A stretch of 64,000 nucleotides of DNA. Source: Desulfocapsa sp. Lineage in GTDB: Bacteria > Desulfobacterota > Desulfobulbia > Desulfobulbales > Desulfocapsaceae. Positions 38,556 to 48,800 of the stretch are shown here, piece after piece; positions within the stretch are counted from its first letter, which is position 1; each line of letters opens with the position of its first letter. The stretch covers positions 31,331 through 95,330 of the forward strand of contig JAFLJS010000057.1 of NCBI GenBank assembly GCA_022712895.1. The letters run 5' to 3'. The position numbers and the translations under genes are program-made. The notes under the pieces were generated by a model. It did no database searches. It saw nothing but the letters and a program-made list of their open reading frames with translations, and was not told the DNA's origin.

Positions 38556-39269
38556 TTAATATCTGAAGCTTCCGACCCTACCTGCCTGAAAGATGTCTTT
38601 TAAGGTGACTAAACCTCCCTTACGGAATTTTTTTATCAAATAAAGAAACAGATAGGCAGTTTGCAACGCATCTTCCAAGGCGTCATGGGGTTTAAAGACG
38701 GGCAGGCCGTACTCCTTACCCAAATCATCGAGATTGTAGCTTGTTTCCCTTGGATTATGTTCATGATAATGACCAAGGCGCACCCGGTTATAACCTTGTG
38801 CCATACGCATGGTATCAACGCCAGGGTTAGACAGGCTGCCACCCATGATTTCCCTGGCAACTTTATTCAAAAAATGCATATCAAGCATCAAGTGGTGCCC
38901 CACCAACAGACTGCCATGAATATAATCCAGAAATTTCGGCAGAATCTTTTCGGCAGGTTCTGCCTTTGCAAGCTGCTCAGGTGTAATACGATGCACCAGT
39001 GTCGCCTGCGTATGTGCCATCTCCTTAGGCTGGATAAACTGATGAAACATCGACGACAGGTCGATCTGTAAATTTGAAATCTTGACTGCGCCGATGGAGA
39101 TTAACTCATCTTTTTTCTTATTTAATCCTGTAAGCTCAGTATCAACGACCACAAAACTGAATTCAGCAAGAGGTCTACCCTGATCAAAATCGGCAAAAAA
39201 CTTTTTATTTGCCACCAGCTTGGGATTCGGATTCCCGAACCAGCTTGCAGGATTCAAAAGATCAATCAT
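38556..39269 (-). CDS. DnaQ-like 3'-5' exonuclease
   Basis: A 237-residue DEDDh exonuclease domain: FVVVDTELTGLNKK (ExoI, Asp-Thr-Glu), LLVGHHLMLDMHFLN (ExoII) and HDALEDALQTAYLF (ExoIII). It resembles the epsilon-type exonucleases found beside CBS/DUF294 proteins in acetate clusters. Its ATG overlaps the upstream stop by one base (TGATG), so translation is coupled to the CBS/DUF294 protein. Confidence 0.9.
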   Translation of the reverse strand: MIDLLNPASWFGNPNPKLVANKKFFADFDQGRPLAEFSFVVVDTELTGLNKKKDELISIGAVKISNLQIDLSSMFHQFIQPKEMAHTQATLVHRITPEQLAKAEPAEKILPKFLDYIHGSLLVGHHLMLDMHFLNKVAREIMGGSLSNPGVDTMRMAQGYNRVRLGHYHEHNPRETSYNLDDLGKEYGLPVFKPHDALEDALQTAYLFLYLIKKFRKGGLVTLKDIFQAGRVGSFRY

Positions 39270-41197
39270 CAGGCTGTGGGGTACATCTTATCAAGGACAG
39301 AATAGAACTTCTCAATGACTGCGAAGGCCTCTTTCAGCATCCTTCGTTCCAAGTCCGACAAGTGTTCCGGATCAATATGGTTGTCCGGTAAAATTCCTTT
39401 TTCCATTTGCCACAACTGATGGATCAGCCGCTGTTGCATCTGTAGCTCATATGCATCTGTGGCGGAATTCCACATCTCGTGCGCCAGAAGATCTGCATCG
39501 TGCAGAGCCTTCAACCGGGCCAGAGTATTCGTTTCACTGATGCCATGCTTCAGTGCCAGAACACGTGCAAAATTAACAAAAGGTGTGAGCCCCTTCTGTT
39601 TTATATCCAGCCGATGTTTATGTTCACCATCTTTATCCACAATAAAATTCTTAAAAAAGGATAACGGAATAGGAGTGGACAGACATTGCCGTGCCAGATG
39701 AAAGAGAAAGATATCTTGTTTAGTTGCTTCACTATTCAGATGTTGGCGTAACTCTCTGGCCAATGAATGCTCACCAAATCCTGAGCGAAAATCAAAAAAT
39801 ATTGTGGCATGCAACAGCTCTTGCGGATCGGGCAATGTGATCCATCTTGTGAAATACCTTTTCCATACAGAAAGTGGCTGGCACCATTTGGGATTGGTGG
39901 CCATTATCTCTCCGGGACACAAAGGATATCCGCAATTCACCAGATGACCAATGGCCTTCTCGGCAAAGGTTTTAAAATAACTCTCTGCTGTCTTTTTTTC
40001 CTTATCATTCTTCGGATCTGCGTAGAGAATTGCATTATCCTGATCAGTTTTGAAGGTCTGCTCTCTCCGTCCTTCGCTACCCATAAGTAACCAGCAATAC
40101 GCAACTGGCGGTGGCCCCAGTTCTTCTTCCAACAGCGTGAGCATCCTCTCCAAAATATGATCGTTGAGAATGGCTATCATCTGTGTTATATTACCAGCCT
40201 TGGCTCCTTCCTTGATCAAGCCACGAATAACTTCAGGGATTTTCTTGGCCAGCTCATAAAGGCCACTGATTTTCTGCTGACCACGAATCTCTTTAAAGAG
40301 ATAATACGGTGAATGGCCCTGCAAGAGCATAATATCATGGGAGGTGACAACGCCGATGAGTTGCCCTCTTCTCTCCACAGCAAGATGATGAATACCGGTT
40401 GTCATCATATGCAACAGGACATCAAAACAAAGCGTCTGCGACAAGACACTCTGCACAGGTCCCGTCATAATATCTTTCACCGGCAGATTATAATCAAGGC
40501 CAGCGGCCACAACCTTGCTACGCAAATCACGGTCAGTGATGATACCTATGATATTCTCTTCATTATCCGGTTCATGAATAAGCAGACTCCCCACTCGAAA
40601 CTCAGCCATGGCAACTGCCGCACTCTGGATGCTTAAGTTGCTGGACACTTTTCGCAACGTTTTCACCAGATCTCCGACACGTACGGAAAAGAGATACAAA
40701 TCATCACCACTTCTCCTGGAAACCTTATGATGCCGTAACTCGTTATACGCAGTGGTTACTATCTTTTCCGAAAAGCTTTTCAGATAGAAATGGGCAAAGG
40801 CGGGTCGCTCTTCCACCAGTTCCAGAAATATTTCACGGGGCAGTAAAAAACAGAAAGTGTCTTCAACAGTCTCAATATTGAGGTTTGCCAGAGTTCCACG
40901 AATAATGCCAAGAGCCCCGACATATGCTCCTTCACCACGGATATCCTTAAGGGTCACCTCTCCCTGGTCATCCTCAATAAATGCTTTTACTCCACCGCGC
41001 TGTATCAGGTAGAGATGGGTGATTTCTGTCTCACCAGCAGTTAACAGGCGGGTACCTTTGGGATAAAAATCAACACGACAATGATTAGCAATGCGGTGCA
41101 ACGATACATCATCCAACGCATTAAAAGGCATAATCTCTTTAAAAAAAGAAATTGCCATTTCCGGTGCTACTTTATGGACGTCTTCGCTTGGGGACAC
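39269..41197 (-). CDS. cNMP-binding/CBS/DUF294 nucleotidyltransferase-like protein
   Basis: A 642-residue soluble protein. Order: cyclic-nucleotide-binding domain (about 20-140), a CBS pair (about 165-290, IGIITDRDLRSKVV, IGVVTSHDIMLL), then DUF294 with the nucleotidyltransferase signature LMGSEGRREQTFKTDQDN, and the DUF294 C-terminal helical domain. Such proteins accompany acetate symporters and acs in proteobacteria and are thought to regulate uptake. It lies between acs and the exonuclease on the same strand. Confidence 0.92.
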   Translation of the reverse strand: MSPSEDVHKVAPEMAISFFKEIMPFNALDDVSLHRIANHCRVDFYPKGTRLLTAGETEITHLYLIQRGGVKAFIEDDQGEVTLKDIRGEGAYVGALGIIRGTLANLNIETVEDTFCFLLPREIFLELVEERPAFAHFYLKSFSEKIVTTAYNELRHHKVSRRSGDDLYLFSVRVGDLVKTLRKVSSNLSIQSAAVAMAEFRVGSLLIHEPDNEENIIGIITDRDLRSKVVAAGLDYNLPVKDIMTGPVQSVLSQTLCFDVLLHMMTTGIHHLAVERRGQLIGVVTSHDIMLLQGHSPYYLFKEIRGQQKISGLYELAKKIPEVIRGLIKEGAKAGNITQMIAILNDHILERMLTLLEEELGPPPVAYCWLLMGSEGRREQTFKTDQDNAILYADPKNDKEKKTAESYFKTFAEKAIGHLVNCGYPLCPGEIMATNPKWCQPLSVWKRYFTRWITLPDPQELLHATIFFDFRSGFGEHSLARELRQHLNSEATKQDIFLFHLARQCLSTPIPLSFFKNFIVDKDGEHKHRLDIKQKGLTPFVNFARVLALKHGISETNTLARLKALHDADLLAHEMWNSATDAYELQMQQRLIHQLWQMEKGILPDNHIDPEHLSDLERRMLKEAFAVIEKFYSVLDKMYPTA

Positions 41198-41298
41198 AGT
41201 TTGTCTTTTTGTTTATTATTTAAGTATTAACAACGGGGAAAGGTAGTAAAAAATAAATATCAAACAGCAATATTCAACTTACATATAGTACAAACAGA

Positions 41299-41328
41299 GT
41301 GGAATCTCACACTGGGGAGAGATCCCAC
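41299..41328 (-). terminator. Hairpin after acs
   Basis: GTGGGATCTC and GAGATTCCAC on the minus strand form a 10-bp stem with one mismatch and a 10-nt loop, followed by TCTGTTTGT. It lies 27 nt after the acs stop and looks like a leaky terminator before the CBS/DUF294 gene. Confidence 0.5.
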
Positions 41329-41355
41329 TTTTCAAACCTAACAGTTGAAAAAAAT

Positions 41356-43347
41356 CTATTTACTATCCAACGATTTTTTGCCATTGATCAGATCTTCAAC
41401 AACAGAGGGATCAGCAAGTGTTGAGGTATCGCCAAAATCCTCAAAATCGTTGGCTGCAATCTTACGAAGAACGCGGCGCATGATTTTACCACTACGGGTT
41501 TTAGGCAAACCTGGAGCATACTGAATTGCATCAGGTGTGGCTATGGGTCCGATCTCTTTACGAACATGCAGTCTCAGTTCCGCAAGCAACTCATCGGTCT
41601 GCTCAACACCAGTATTGGGTGTAACAAAGGCGTATACGGCCTGACCTTTTATCTTGTGAGGCATACCAACAACTGCTGCTTCTGCAATCTGTGGATGGGA
41701 AACGAGAGCAGACTCAATTTCTGCAGTACCCAGACGATGTCCAGAAACATTGACAACATCATCAAGACGACCCATGATCCAGAAATAGCCATCCTCATCT
41801 TTACGGGCTCCATCTTCAGCGTCGTAGGTGTTGTCATAACGACTGAAATACGCGCTTTTGTACCGTGCAGAATCACCAAACACGCCACGAAGCATTCCGG
41901 GCCATGGCTTACGGATAACAAGATGACCACCTTCGTTGGCTCCTGCCTCTTTGCCTTCTTCATCAAAAATGGCAACATCAACTCCTGGCAACGGGTAACT
42001 GGCAGAGCCAGGCTTGGTTGGGGTTGCATATGGAAGAGAGGATATCATGATGCCACCGGTCTCGGTCTGCCACCAGGTATCAACGATGGGCAGCTTTTCA
42101 TTACCGATATTCACATGGTACCACATCCAGGCTTCAGGATTAATTGGTTCACCAACCGACCCAAGAATACGGAGACTGGAAAGGTCGTAACGCTTGGTAG
42201 GACCGTCACCATCACGCATAAGTGCTCGAATAACGGTGGGTGCGGTGTAGAAAGTATTCACCTGGAATTTTTCTACGATCTTCCAGAAACGATCTGGCCC
42301 CGGATAGGTTGGGACGCCTTCAAACATAACAGAGGTAGCACCAAGTCCAAGAGGTCCGTAAAGAATATAGGAGTGGCCTGTTACCCAACCGATATCAGCT
42401 GTACACCAGTACACATCATCATCCTTCATATCAAAAACATACTGACAGGTGTGCATGGCGTAGGTGAGATATCCGCCAGTTGTATGTACAACCCCCTTTG
42501 GCTTTCCGGTGGAACCAGAGGTATAAAGGATAAAAAGAATATCTTCGGCATCCATGGACTCTGGCTCGCAGGTCGAAGCAATACCTTCAGCAGTTACTTC
42601 GTCTTGCCACCAGCTGTCACGACCTTCAGTCATGTTCACATCATTTCCACCACGTTTTACGACGATGCAGCTTTCGATGGTCTCGCATTCTTCCAGCGCT
42701 TCATCAGCGTTTGGCTTTAATGGGATGGTTTTTCCAGCACGAAGTACAGCATCAGCAGTAACCAGAACTTTGGCTTCGCAATCATTAATTCGACTCTGCA
42801 GTGCAACGGAAGAGAATCCAGCAAAGACGACTGAGTGCATGGCACCAATACGAGCACAAGCAAGAAGTGAGATGGCCAGCTCAGGAATCATGGGCAGGTA
42901 AATAGCAACACGATCTCCTTTCTTAACACCCTTCTTCCGTAACACATTAGCAAAACGACACACTTCAGTATGTAGCATCTGATAGGTGTAGACCTTTACA
43001 TCTTCCTCAGGCTCACCCTGCCAGATTAGAGCAGCTTTATTACGGCGTCCATTTTCGAGATGACGATCAAGACAGTTGTAAGACACATTCAGCTTACCGC
43101 CTTTGAACCAGCTAAACTCAGGCTTATCGTAATCGGCTTCTACAACAGAGTCCCATTTCTTATCCCAGGTGACCAGCTCTTCAGCACGATCGGCCCAATA
43201 GCCAGCAGGATCTTCCATGGAACGTTTGTACTCGGCCTCATAGTCAGCCATGCTACCGATTTTTGCACTATCAGCGCCTTTTGTAGGAGGCTGAAAGGTA
43301 TGCCCTTCACTTAATAAACTTTCAATTTTGTCGTCACTTGAACTCAT
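41356..43347 (-). CDS. acs: Acetyl-CoA synthetase (AMP-forming)
   Basis: A 663-residue adenylate-forming enzyme of normal length: LYTSGSTGKPKGVVHTTGGY (A3 phosphate loop), VDTWWQTETGGIMI (A5), and the C-terminal LPKTRSGKIMRRVLRKIA (A10) whose Lys is the known acetylation target. Converts acetate, ATP and CoA to acetyl-CoA. GGAG 9 nt before ATG supports the start. With the downstream symporter it forms an acetate-uptake and activation set. Confidence 0.97.
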   Translation of the reverse strand: MSSSDDKIESLLSEGHTFQPPTKGADSAKIGSMADYEAEYKRSMEDPAGYWADRAEELVTWDKKWDSVVEADYDKPEFSWFKGGKLNVSYNCLDRHLENGRRNKAALIWQGEPEEDVKVYTYQMLHTEVCRFANVLRKKGVKKGDRVAIYLPMIPELAISLLACARIGAMHSVVFAGFSSVALQSRINDCEAKVLVTADAVLRAGKTIPLKPNADEALEECETIESCIVVKRGGNDVNMTEGRDSWWQDEVTAEGIASTCEPESMDAEDILFILYTSGSTGKPKGVVHTTGGYLTYAMHTCQYVFDMKDDDVYWCTADIGWVTGHSYILYGPLGLGATSVMFEGVPTYPGPDRFWKIVEKFQVNTFYTAPTVIRALMRDGDGPTKRYDLSSLRILGSVGEPINPEAWMWYHVNIGNEKLPIVDTWWQTETGGIMISSLPYATPTKPGSASYPLPGVDVAIFDEEGKEAGANEGGHLVIRKPWPGMLRGVFGDSARYKSAYFSRYDNTYDAEDGARKDEDGYFWIMGRLDDVVNVSGHRLGTAEIESALVSHPQIAEAAVVGMPHKIKGQAVYAFVTPNTGVEQTDELLAELRLHVRKEIGPIATPDAIQYAPGLPKTRSGKIMRRVLRKIAANDFEDFGDTSTLADPSVVEDLINGKKSLDSK

Positions 43348-43753
43348 TCGTTAATTCTCCATTCGTTATCGATTACGGTTGTTGCGAAACAATTACTATT
43401 TATCACAAATACTTACAGGGGATTTAAACCAATACATGGAGTCGATCCGTCTGTGTCGGTTTATATTTTGGCATTATATCTCAGGATGGCTCTACCTTTC
43501 ACATATTTCCTACCCTTTTGTCAAATAAATAAAACTTATCATCATATCATTTTTACTTATATTAGAAGTTCATATTTTTCTTTTCTTTCTCATAAAAAAC
43601 CAGTATTCCTAGAGTAAATGTTATACACTATCAGGCTTTGCTGCACACTTTAGGAAAACTTTCGTCACAAAAAATGAAAACTTGCCAAATGCTTTTGCTC
43701 TCAAGAGTCGAACGTTAGAACAACCGATTATTCACCGTCGGTGTCAGGAAAAA
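43348..43753. other. Intergenic region upstream of acs
   Basis: About 400 bp with no supportable gene. On the minus strand a TATAAT (complement of 43473-43478) stands about 125 nt before acs without a convincing -35; a TTGACA lies further upstream. A TTG-initiated extension of the plus-strand membrane gene back to 43682 has no ribosome site. Confidence 0.4.
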
Positions 43754-44218
43754 ATGCGAAACCCATTAGAAATAGAAATCAAGTATCGGCTAGGACAACG
43801 GCAGAGCAAAAAGAATATCTTTGCAAAGCTCAGTGCCGACCACAACAAAGATAGTCTTCAGCACATGCTCAATAATTTGCCTACCCACGAGCGTAACAGA
43901 AAGATGCTGCCCTTACGGCTACTCATGTTTACTCTTCTGATATTGCTCACTATCAAGCAATTTCTTTTTGTTTACCTGCACGAAGCGTCAAGCGTTGATC
44001 TTATGCTGGGCCTCATCGGCCCTCTTATTCATATTTACATTTTGCGGGAACTCTTTCGAAACCACCGGCTTGGCTACCAGATACTTCCACTGCTTTCCCT
44101 CCTTGCTCTCTTGCGTCCGGAAAATAGAGGCGATATTTACTTATATATTGGAATGGCCATACTTTCTGGTTTCCTATTCTTCTTTCTCTTTCCGAAAAAA
44201 GAACGGATAGAATACTAA
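43754..44218 (+). CDS. Membrane protein of unknown function
   Basis: A 154-residue protein from the ATG at 43754 (AGGA 5 nt upstream). Residues 1-55 are a soluble charged region; three to four hydrophobic helices follow (LMFTLLILLTIKQFLFVYL, VDLMLGLIGPLIHIYIL, YLYIGMAILSGFLFFFLF). I recognise no family. It lies 38 nt upstream of the ArsR gene and could belong to the same transcript. Confidence 0.6.
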   Translation: MRNPLEIEIKYRLGQRQSKKNIFAKLSADHNKDSLQHMLNNLPTHERNRKMLPLRLLMFTLLILLTIKQFLFVYLHEASSVDLMLGLIGPLIHIYILRELFRNHRLGYQILPLLSLLALLRPENRGDIYLYIGMAILSGFLFFFLFPKKERIEY

Positions 44219-44256
44219 CCACTCACTACCATTTTTTCTTACACGAGGCTTCCACC

Positions 44257-44547
44257 ATGGAAAATGAACAAATCGATGCAATGTCCAAACTTTTAAAATC
44301 AATGTCTCACCCTATTCGCCTGAAAATCCTCTGTCTGCTACAGGACAAAGAGTTATCTGTTGGCGATATCAGAGAAGAGGTGAAAACTACCAATGCCAAT
44401 GTTTCCCAACACTTAAACATTCTTCGCAGCCAAGGCATCATAGATTACCGCAAAGATGCAAATTTTATCTACAATCGCATCCATGACCCACGTATCATCG
44501 AGCTCATGGGGAAAATGCAGACCTTGTTTTGCCCAAGCGTCAAATAG
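44257..44547 (+). CDS. ArsR-family transcriptional regulator
   Basis: A 96-residue winged-helix regulator: LLKSMSHPIRLKILCLLQ, then VGDIREEVKTTNANVSQHLNIL with the DNA-reading helix, and a beta-wing (IIDYRKDANFIYN). The usual metal site CVCDL is absent (SVGDI), so it probably does not sense metals through that site; Cys residues at 27 and near the C-terminus (LFCPS) leave redox sensing possible. It precedes the RND efflux operon and is its likely local regulator. Confidence 0.85.
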   Translation: MENEQIDAMSKLLKSMSHPIRLKILCLLQDKELSVGDIREEVKTTNANVSQHLNILRSQGIIDYRKDANFIYNRIHDPRIIELMGKMQTLFCPSVK

Positions 44548-44706
44548 ACACTTCCCGGTTCTTCTGAAAACAGCCGCAAATCAATCTCCCTGATTTTTTT
44601 TGCTACATACATTGCGAATATAGAGTATCCTTTTGCCAAGAATAAAAACTATTGCTACACCCTTCCGAACCCCCTATAAACACGTTCATTTCCCGGAGGA
44701 ATCCCT

Positions 44707-45816
44707 GTGCCCCGAAACATCCCCAACAATATCTATCACCATATGCACCTGCGAACTGTAATTTTACTGCTCTGTTTTTTCGTCTTCAGTGGGTGCAGCA
44801 AAGAAGAAGTAGTGGAAGAAGTTACCGTAATTAGACCGGTGAAAATTATGCATGTTCAAACCAGTAGCGATGCTATACAGCGTAGCCTGCCTGGTACCGT
44901 ACGTGCTGCCAAACGATCAGAACTCTCTTTTGAGGTTTCAGGGCCCTTGGTGGACCTTCCCATTGAAGAAGGTCAGCATGTCAAAAAAGGTGCGGTTGTT
45001 GCCCAAATCCAACAACGGGACTTTCTAACAGCCGTTAATGAGGCAAAGGCTCGCAACCTTGAAGCCGAGAAACAGTTCAATCGTTACAAAGAACTCTACG
45101 CCAGAAAACAGGTGTCACAAGCGGATTACGATTCCTATCGTGCAGCAAGAGATGTTGCCCGCGCACAACTTGAAGACGCACGAAACAGGCTACAGGACAC
45201 CACTTTAACGGCTCCTTTTGACGGCATTATCTCTAAACGATTTGTGGAAAACCACCAGAAGGTGCAGGCTAAAGAGGCCATCGCCAACCTGCAAGATATC
45301 ACCCGCATTGAGATTCTGGTAGATATCCCCGAGCTCATGATGGCAGCTTTACGAGAGAACCAAAAGCCTGTTATCAAAGCAACATTTGAGGCTATCCCCG
45401 GCAAATCCTACTCACTCGGTATCAAGGAATATTCCACACAGGCCGATCCAACCACTCAAACCTACCAGGCTGTTCTCATCATGGATCAACCCAAGGAAGC
45501 CGAAATCCTTCCCGGTATGACGGCCATGGTTGAAGCGAACCTTGCAGATAGTGGCAGTGCTGCGACTCCTACCATTCTTATTCCTGCCATTGCCGTTATG
45601 AATGGAGCAGGCGATAAAACCTATGTTTGGCTTCTTGACAAAGATCTGAAAACGGTTCATCAACAATATATTTCAGTGGGACGCCTGCAAGGCAATAAAA
45701 ACATCATCATACGTGACGGCCTGCATGGTGGAGACATTGTTATTGTCGCAGGGCTTACGCAACTTGCAGAAGGAATGCAGGTGCGGCCATGGGAAAAACA
45801 GCGAGAAGGAAAATAG
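44707..45816 (+). CDS. RND efflux membrane-fusion lipoprotein
   Basis: A 369-residue periplasmic adaptor. The GTG at 44707 is chosen over the ATG at 44743 because GGAGGA ends 6 nt before it. A hydrophobic segment ends in the lipobox FSGC (Cys30). Then come a barrel/lipoyl half (LSFEVSGPLVDLPIEEGQHV), an alpha-hairpin with coiled coil (ARNLEAEKQFNRYKELYARK), and the second half-lipoyl DTTLTAPFDGIIS. It links the inner-membrane pump to the outer-membrane channel. Confidence 0.92.
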   Translation: MPRNIPNNIYHHMHLRTVILLLCFFVFSGCSKEEVVEEVTVIRPVKIMHVQTSSDAIQRSLPGTVRAAKRSELSFEVSGPLVDLPIEEGQHVKKGAVVAQIQQRDFLTAVNEAKARNLEAEKQFNRYKELYARKQVSQADYDSYRAARDVARAQLEDARNRLQDTTLTAPFDGIISKRFVENHQKVQAKEAIANLQDITRIEILVDIPELMMAALRENQKPVIKATFEAIPGKSYSLGIKEYSTQADPTTQTYQAVLIMDQPKEAEILPGMTAMVEANLADSGSAATPTILIPAIAVMNGAGDKTYVWLLDKDLKTVHQQYISVGRLQGNKNIIIRDGLHGGDIVIVAGLTQLAEGMQVRPWEKQREGK

Positions 45817-45825
45817 GAAACCACT

Positions 45826-48800
45826 ATGAATATCGCTGAACTATCCATAAAAAAATCTGTCATCACCTGGACCATAACTGTGGTCATGCTGGTTCTTGGC
45901 TACCTCTCTTATATGGATCTTCCACGCCTGGAAGATCCAGAGTTTGCCATTAAAAATGCCGTTATTATTACGCCTTATCCTGGAGCATCTCCATCAGAAG
46001 TGGAAGAGGAAGTAACGGAACTGATTGAAAAAGCATGCCAGGAACTGGGTCAGCTGGAACGAGTTGAATCGTACTCTGCCCGTGGGCTTTCAATAGTTAA
46101 ACTTGAAATCAAAGATCGCTATGACCTGAAGGCATTGCCCGCTGTCTGGGATGAATTACGCCGTAAAATTCTTGATGTGACCCCTTTCCTTCCCCCTGGT
46201 GCCGGACCTCCCATCATTAACGATGATTTTGGCGATGTCTTTGGCGTCTATTTTGGGCTCACCGGGGAGGGCTACACATTTGCTGAGATGAAGGATGTTG
46301 CTGAACTCCTGAAACGCGAGCTTCTCACCGTCCAGGATGTAAAAAAAGTAACCTTTTTTGGTGAGCAGAGCGAAGCCATCTACGTAGAAATATCTCGCGC
46401 CAAGATGTCTGTTTTAGGTATTACCCAACATGAAATATTTGATGCGCTCAGTGCCAAGAATCTCCCCGTTGATTCCGGCAAGATAAAGATTGGCTCAGAA
46501 TACATGGCGATCAATCCAAGTGGAGAGTTCAAATCGGAAAAAGACTTTGGCGGACTCTTTATTGCTGCCAAGGGTGGCCGTCTTATCTATTTGAAAGATG
46601 TGGCTACCATATCCCGTGACTATGTTGATCCTCCAAAGAAGATTTTACGCGTCAATGGAGTGCCGGCAATTGGTATCGCCGTGTCTACTGTTCAAGGCGG
46701 TAATGCTGTAACCATGGGAAATGGTGTTATTGAGCGCATTGGAGAACTTATGAATCAGGTTCCCCTGGGAATGGAACTGGTTGAAATATCCATGCAATCC
46801 AAGTCCGTAACCAAAGCAATCAATGGTTTTGTAGTCAACCTCCTTGAAGCTGTCGCCATCGTTATCGTTATCCTGCTCATTTTTATGGGCTTACGTTCAG
46901 CGCTCATCATCGGTTTTATCCTGGTACTCACCATTGCAGCGACCTTTGTTGTTATGGGCTATTACCAGATAACCCTGGAACGCATCTCCCTTGGCGCACT
47001 GATCATCGCCCTTGGTATGCTTGTGGACAACGCCATTGTTGTTGTTGATTCCATGAAGGTGCGAATGCAGAAAGGTATGGATGGCCTTGAAGCCGCAAAA
47101 GTGGTAATTGGGCAGAACTCAACACCACTTCTGGGAGCGACAGCTGTTGCAGTACTCGCTTTTGCATCCATTGGCGGCATGACAAACTCCACAGGTGAAT
47201 ACACCAGATCACTCTATTACGTTATCCTGATTTCCCTTTCTCTTTCTTGGCTCACAGCAGTAACCATTACACCGCTGATAACCAAACAGTTTATTCTGAG
47301 TAAAAAAGACAAACAGGCAAAAAAAGGAGAAGTGAAAGACCCGTATGATTCTAAGTTTTACAGGGCATATAGAGCAATTTTAAACAGCGCCATAAAAGCC
47401 AGGTGGCTGACTATTGCAATTGTGGTGGGCATGTTTGCCACCTCTCTTTATGGCTTTGGGTTTATTGATTCGCTCTTTTTCCCTTCATCCACAAGCCCCA
47501 TGTTTCAGGTGGAGGTACAGTTCAGGGAAGGCAACCATATCCGTGAAACGGAATCAGAAGTCAAAATAATCGAAGAGTACTTACTGGGTATCGACGGAGT
47601 ACAGCAGGTTGCAGCCGCTATTGGCGGAGGCCATCCCCGCTTTATTCTTACATACGATACACCGGTTGAAGCTGCAGATCAGTATACAAATATACTGGTC
47701 ACGGTTGATGATTACCGGATCATTAACACCATTCAGCAACAGGCTCAAAACGATCTGGAAGAGTTGCTTCCCGACGCAATCGTGAACGTCAAAAAATTCA
47801 ATCTGGGTCCTGCCCTTGGCGGTAAAATTCAGCTGCGAATCAACGGCCCTGATCCTGAAGTTATCCGGGGAATGGCTGACCAGGCCATGGCAATTTTGCG
47901 GGAAGAAGGTGCCAAGGCAGTCCGTACGGAATGGGGGGCAAAAGTTAAAGTCCCTCAACCTCAACTTGCCGAAGACAGGGCCAGAAATCTTGGTATCACA
48001 CGCCCCATGCTGGCCACAGCCATGCAGGCTAACTTTTCAGGCACAACCACCGGACTGTACCGTGAAGGAATTGACCTGATCCCGATCATTGCACGAGCAC
48101 CAATCGATGAACGAAGCAGTATTGAGGATATTGAGGAGCTGCAGATATTCTCCCCATCGGCTGGCCAAAATGTACCGGTTATGCAGGTGATGAATGGAGT
48201 AAGCACAGAATGGGAAAATGCCCGGGTCTCACGCTGGCACAGACGCCCCATGATTAAGGTGCATGCCGATCCACGTACGGAACTTCCTGCCCAACTATTC
48301 GAACGAATAAAACCACGAATCGAACAGCTTTTAGGTGTTGATGTGGCAGCTTATCGTGGTTCTCCATTGCAGGAAGGGGAGATACACACAGCCTCAACCA
48401 TTTCTCTTAAGTATGACGATATCCTGCCCATTAAAGGGAAACCCGGATATTTTCTGGCCTGGGGTGGTGAGCTTGAAGATTCAGCAGATTCAACCCAACA
48501 ACTGGCTGCCAACATTCCACTCTATTTTGGAATGATGATTCTGGCTGTTATCTTTCTCTTTAACGCCTTCAGACAACCCCTTATTATCTGGCTCACTGTG
48601 CCTCTGTCACTGATTGGTGTTGTTGCTGGTCTTCTCCTGCTTAATCAGCCCTTTGGTTTTATGGCGCTGCTAGGCCTTATGAGTTTATCCGGTATGTTAA
48701 TCAAGAATGCCATCGTACTTATTGACCAGATCGATCTCAATATCAGGGAAGGCATGGACGGCTTGGAGGCAATACTTGAATCTGGCGTTTCTCGATTACA

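Noticed and set aside
41566..42720. 384-residue plus-strand open frame antisense to acs
   Set aside because: No family resemblance; acs on the other strand is unmistakable, so this is a shadow frame.
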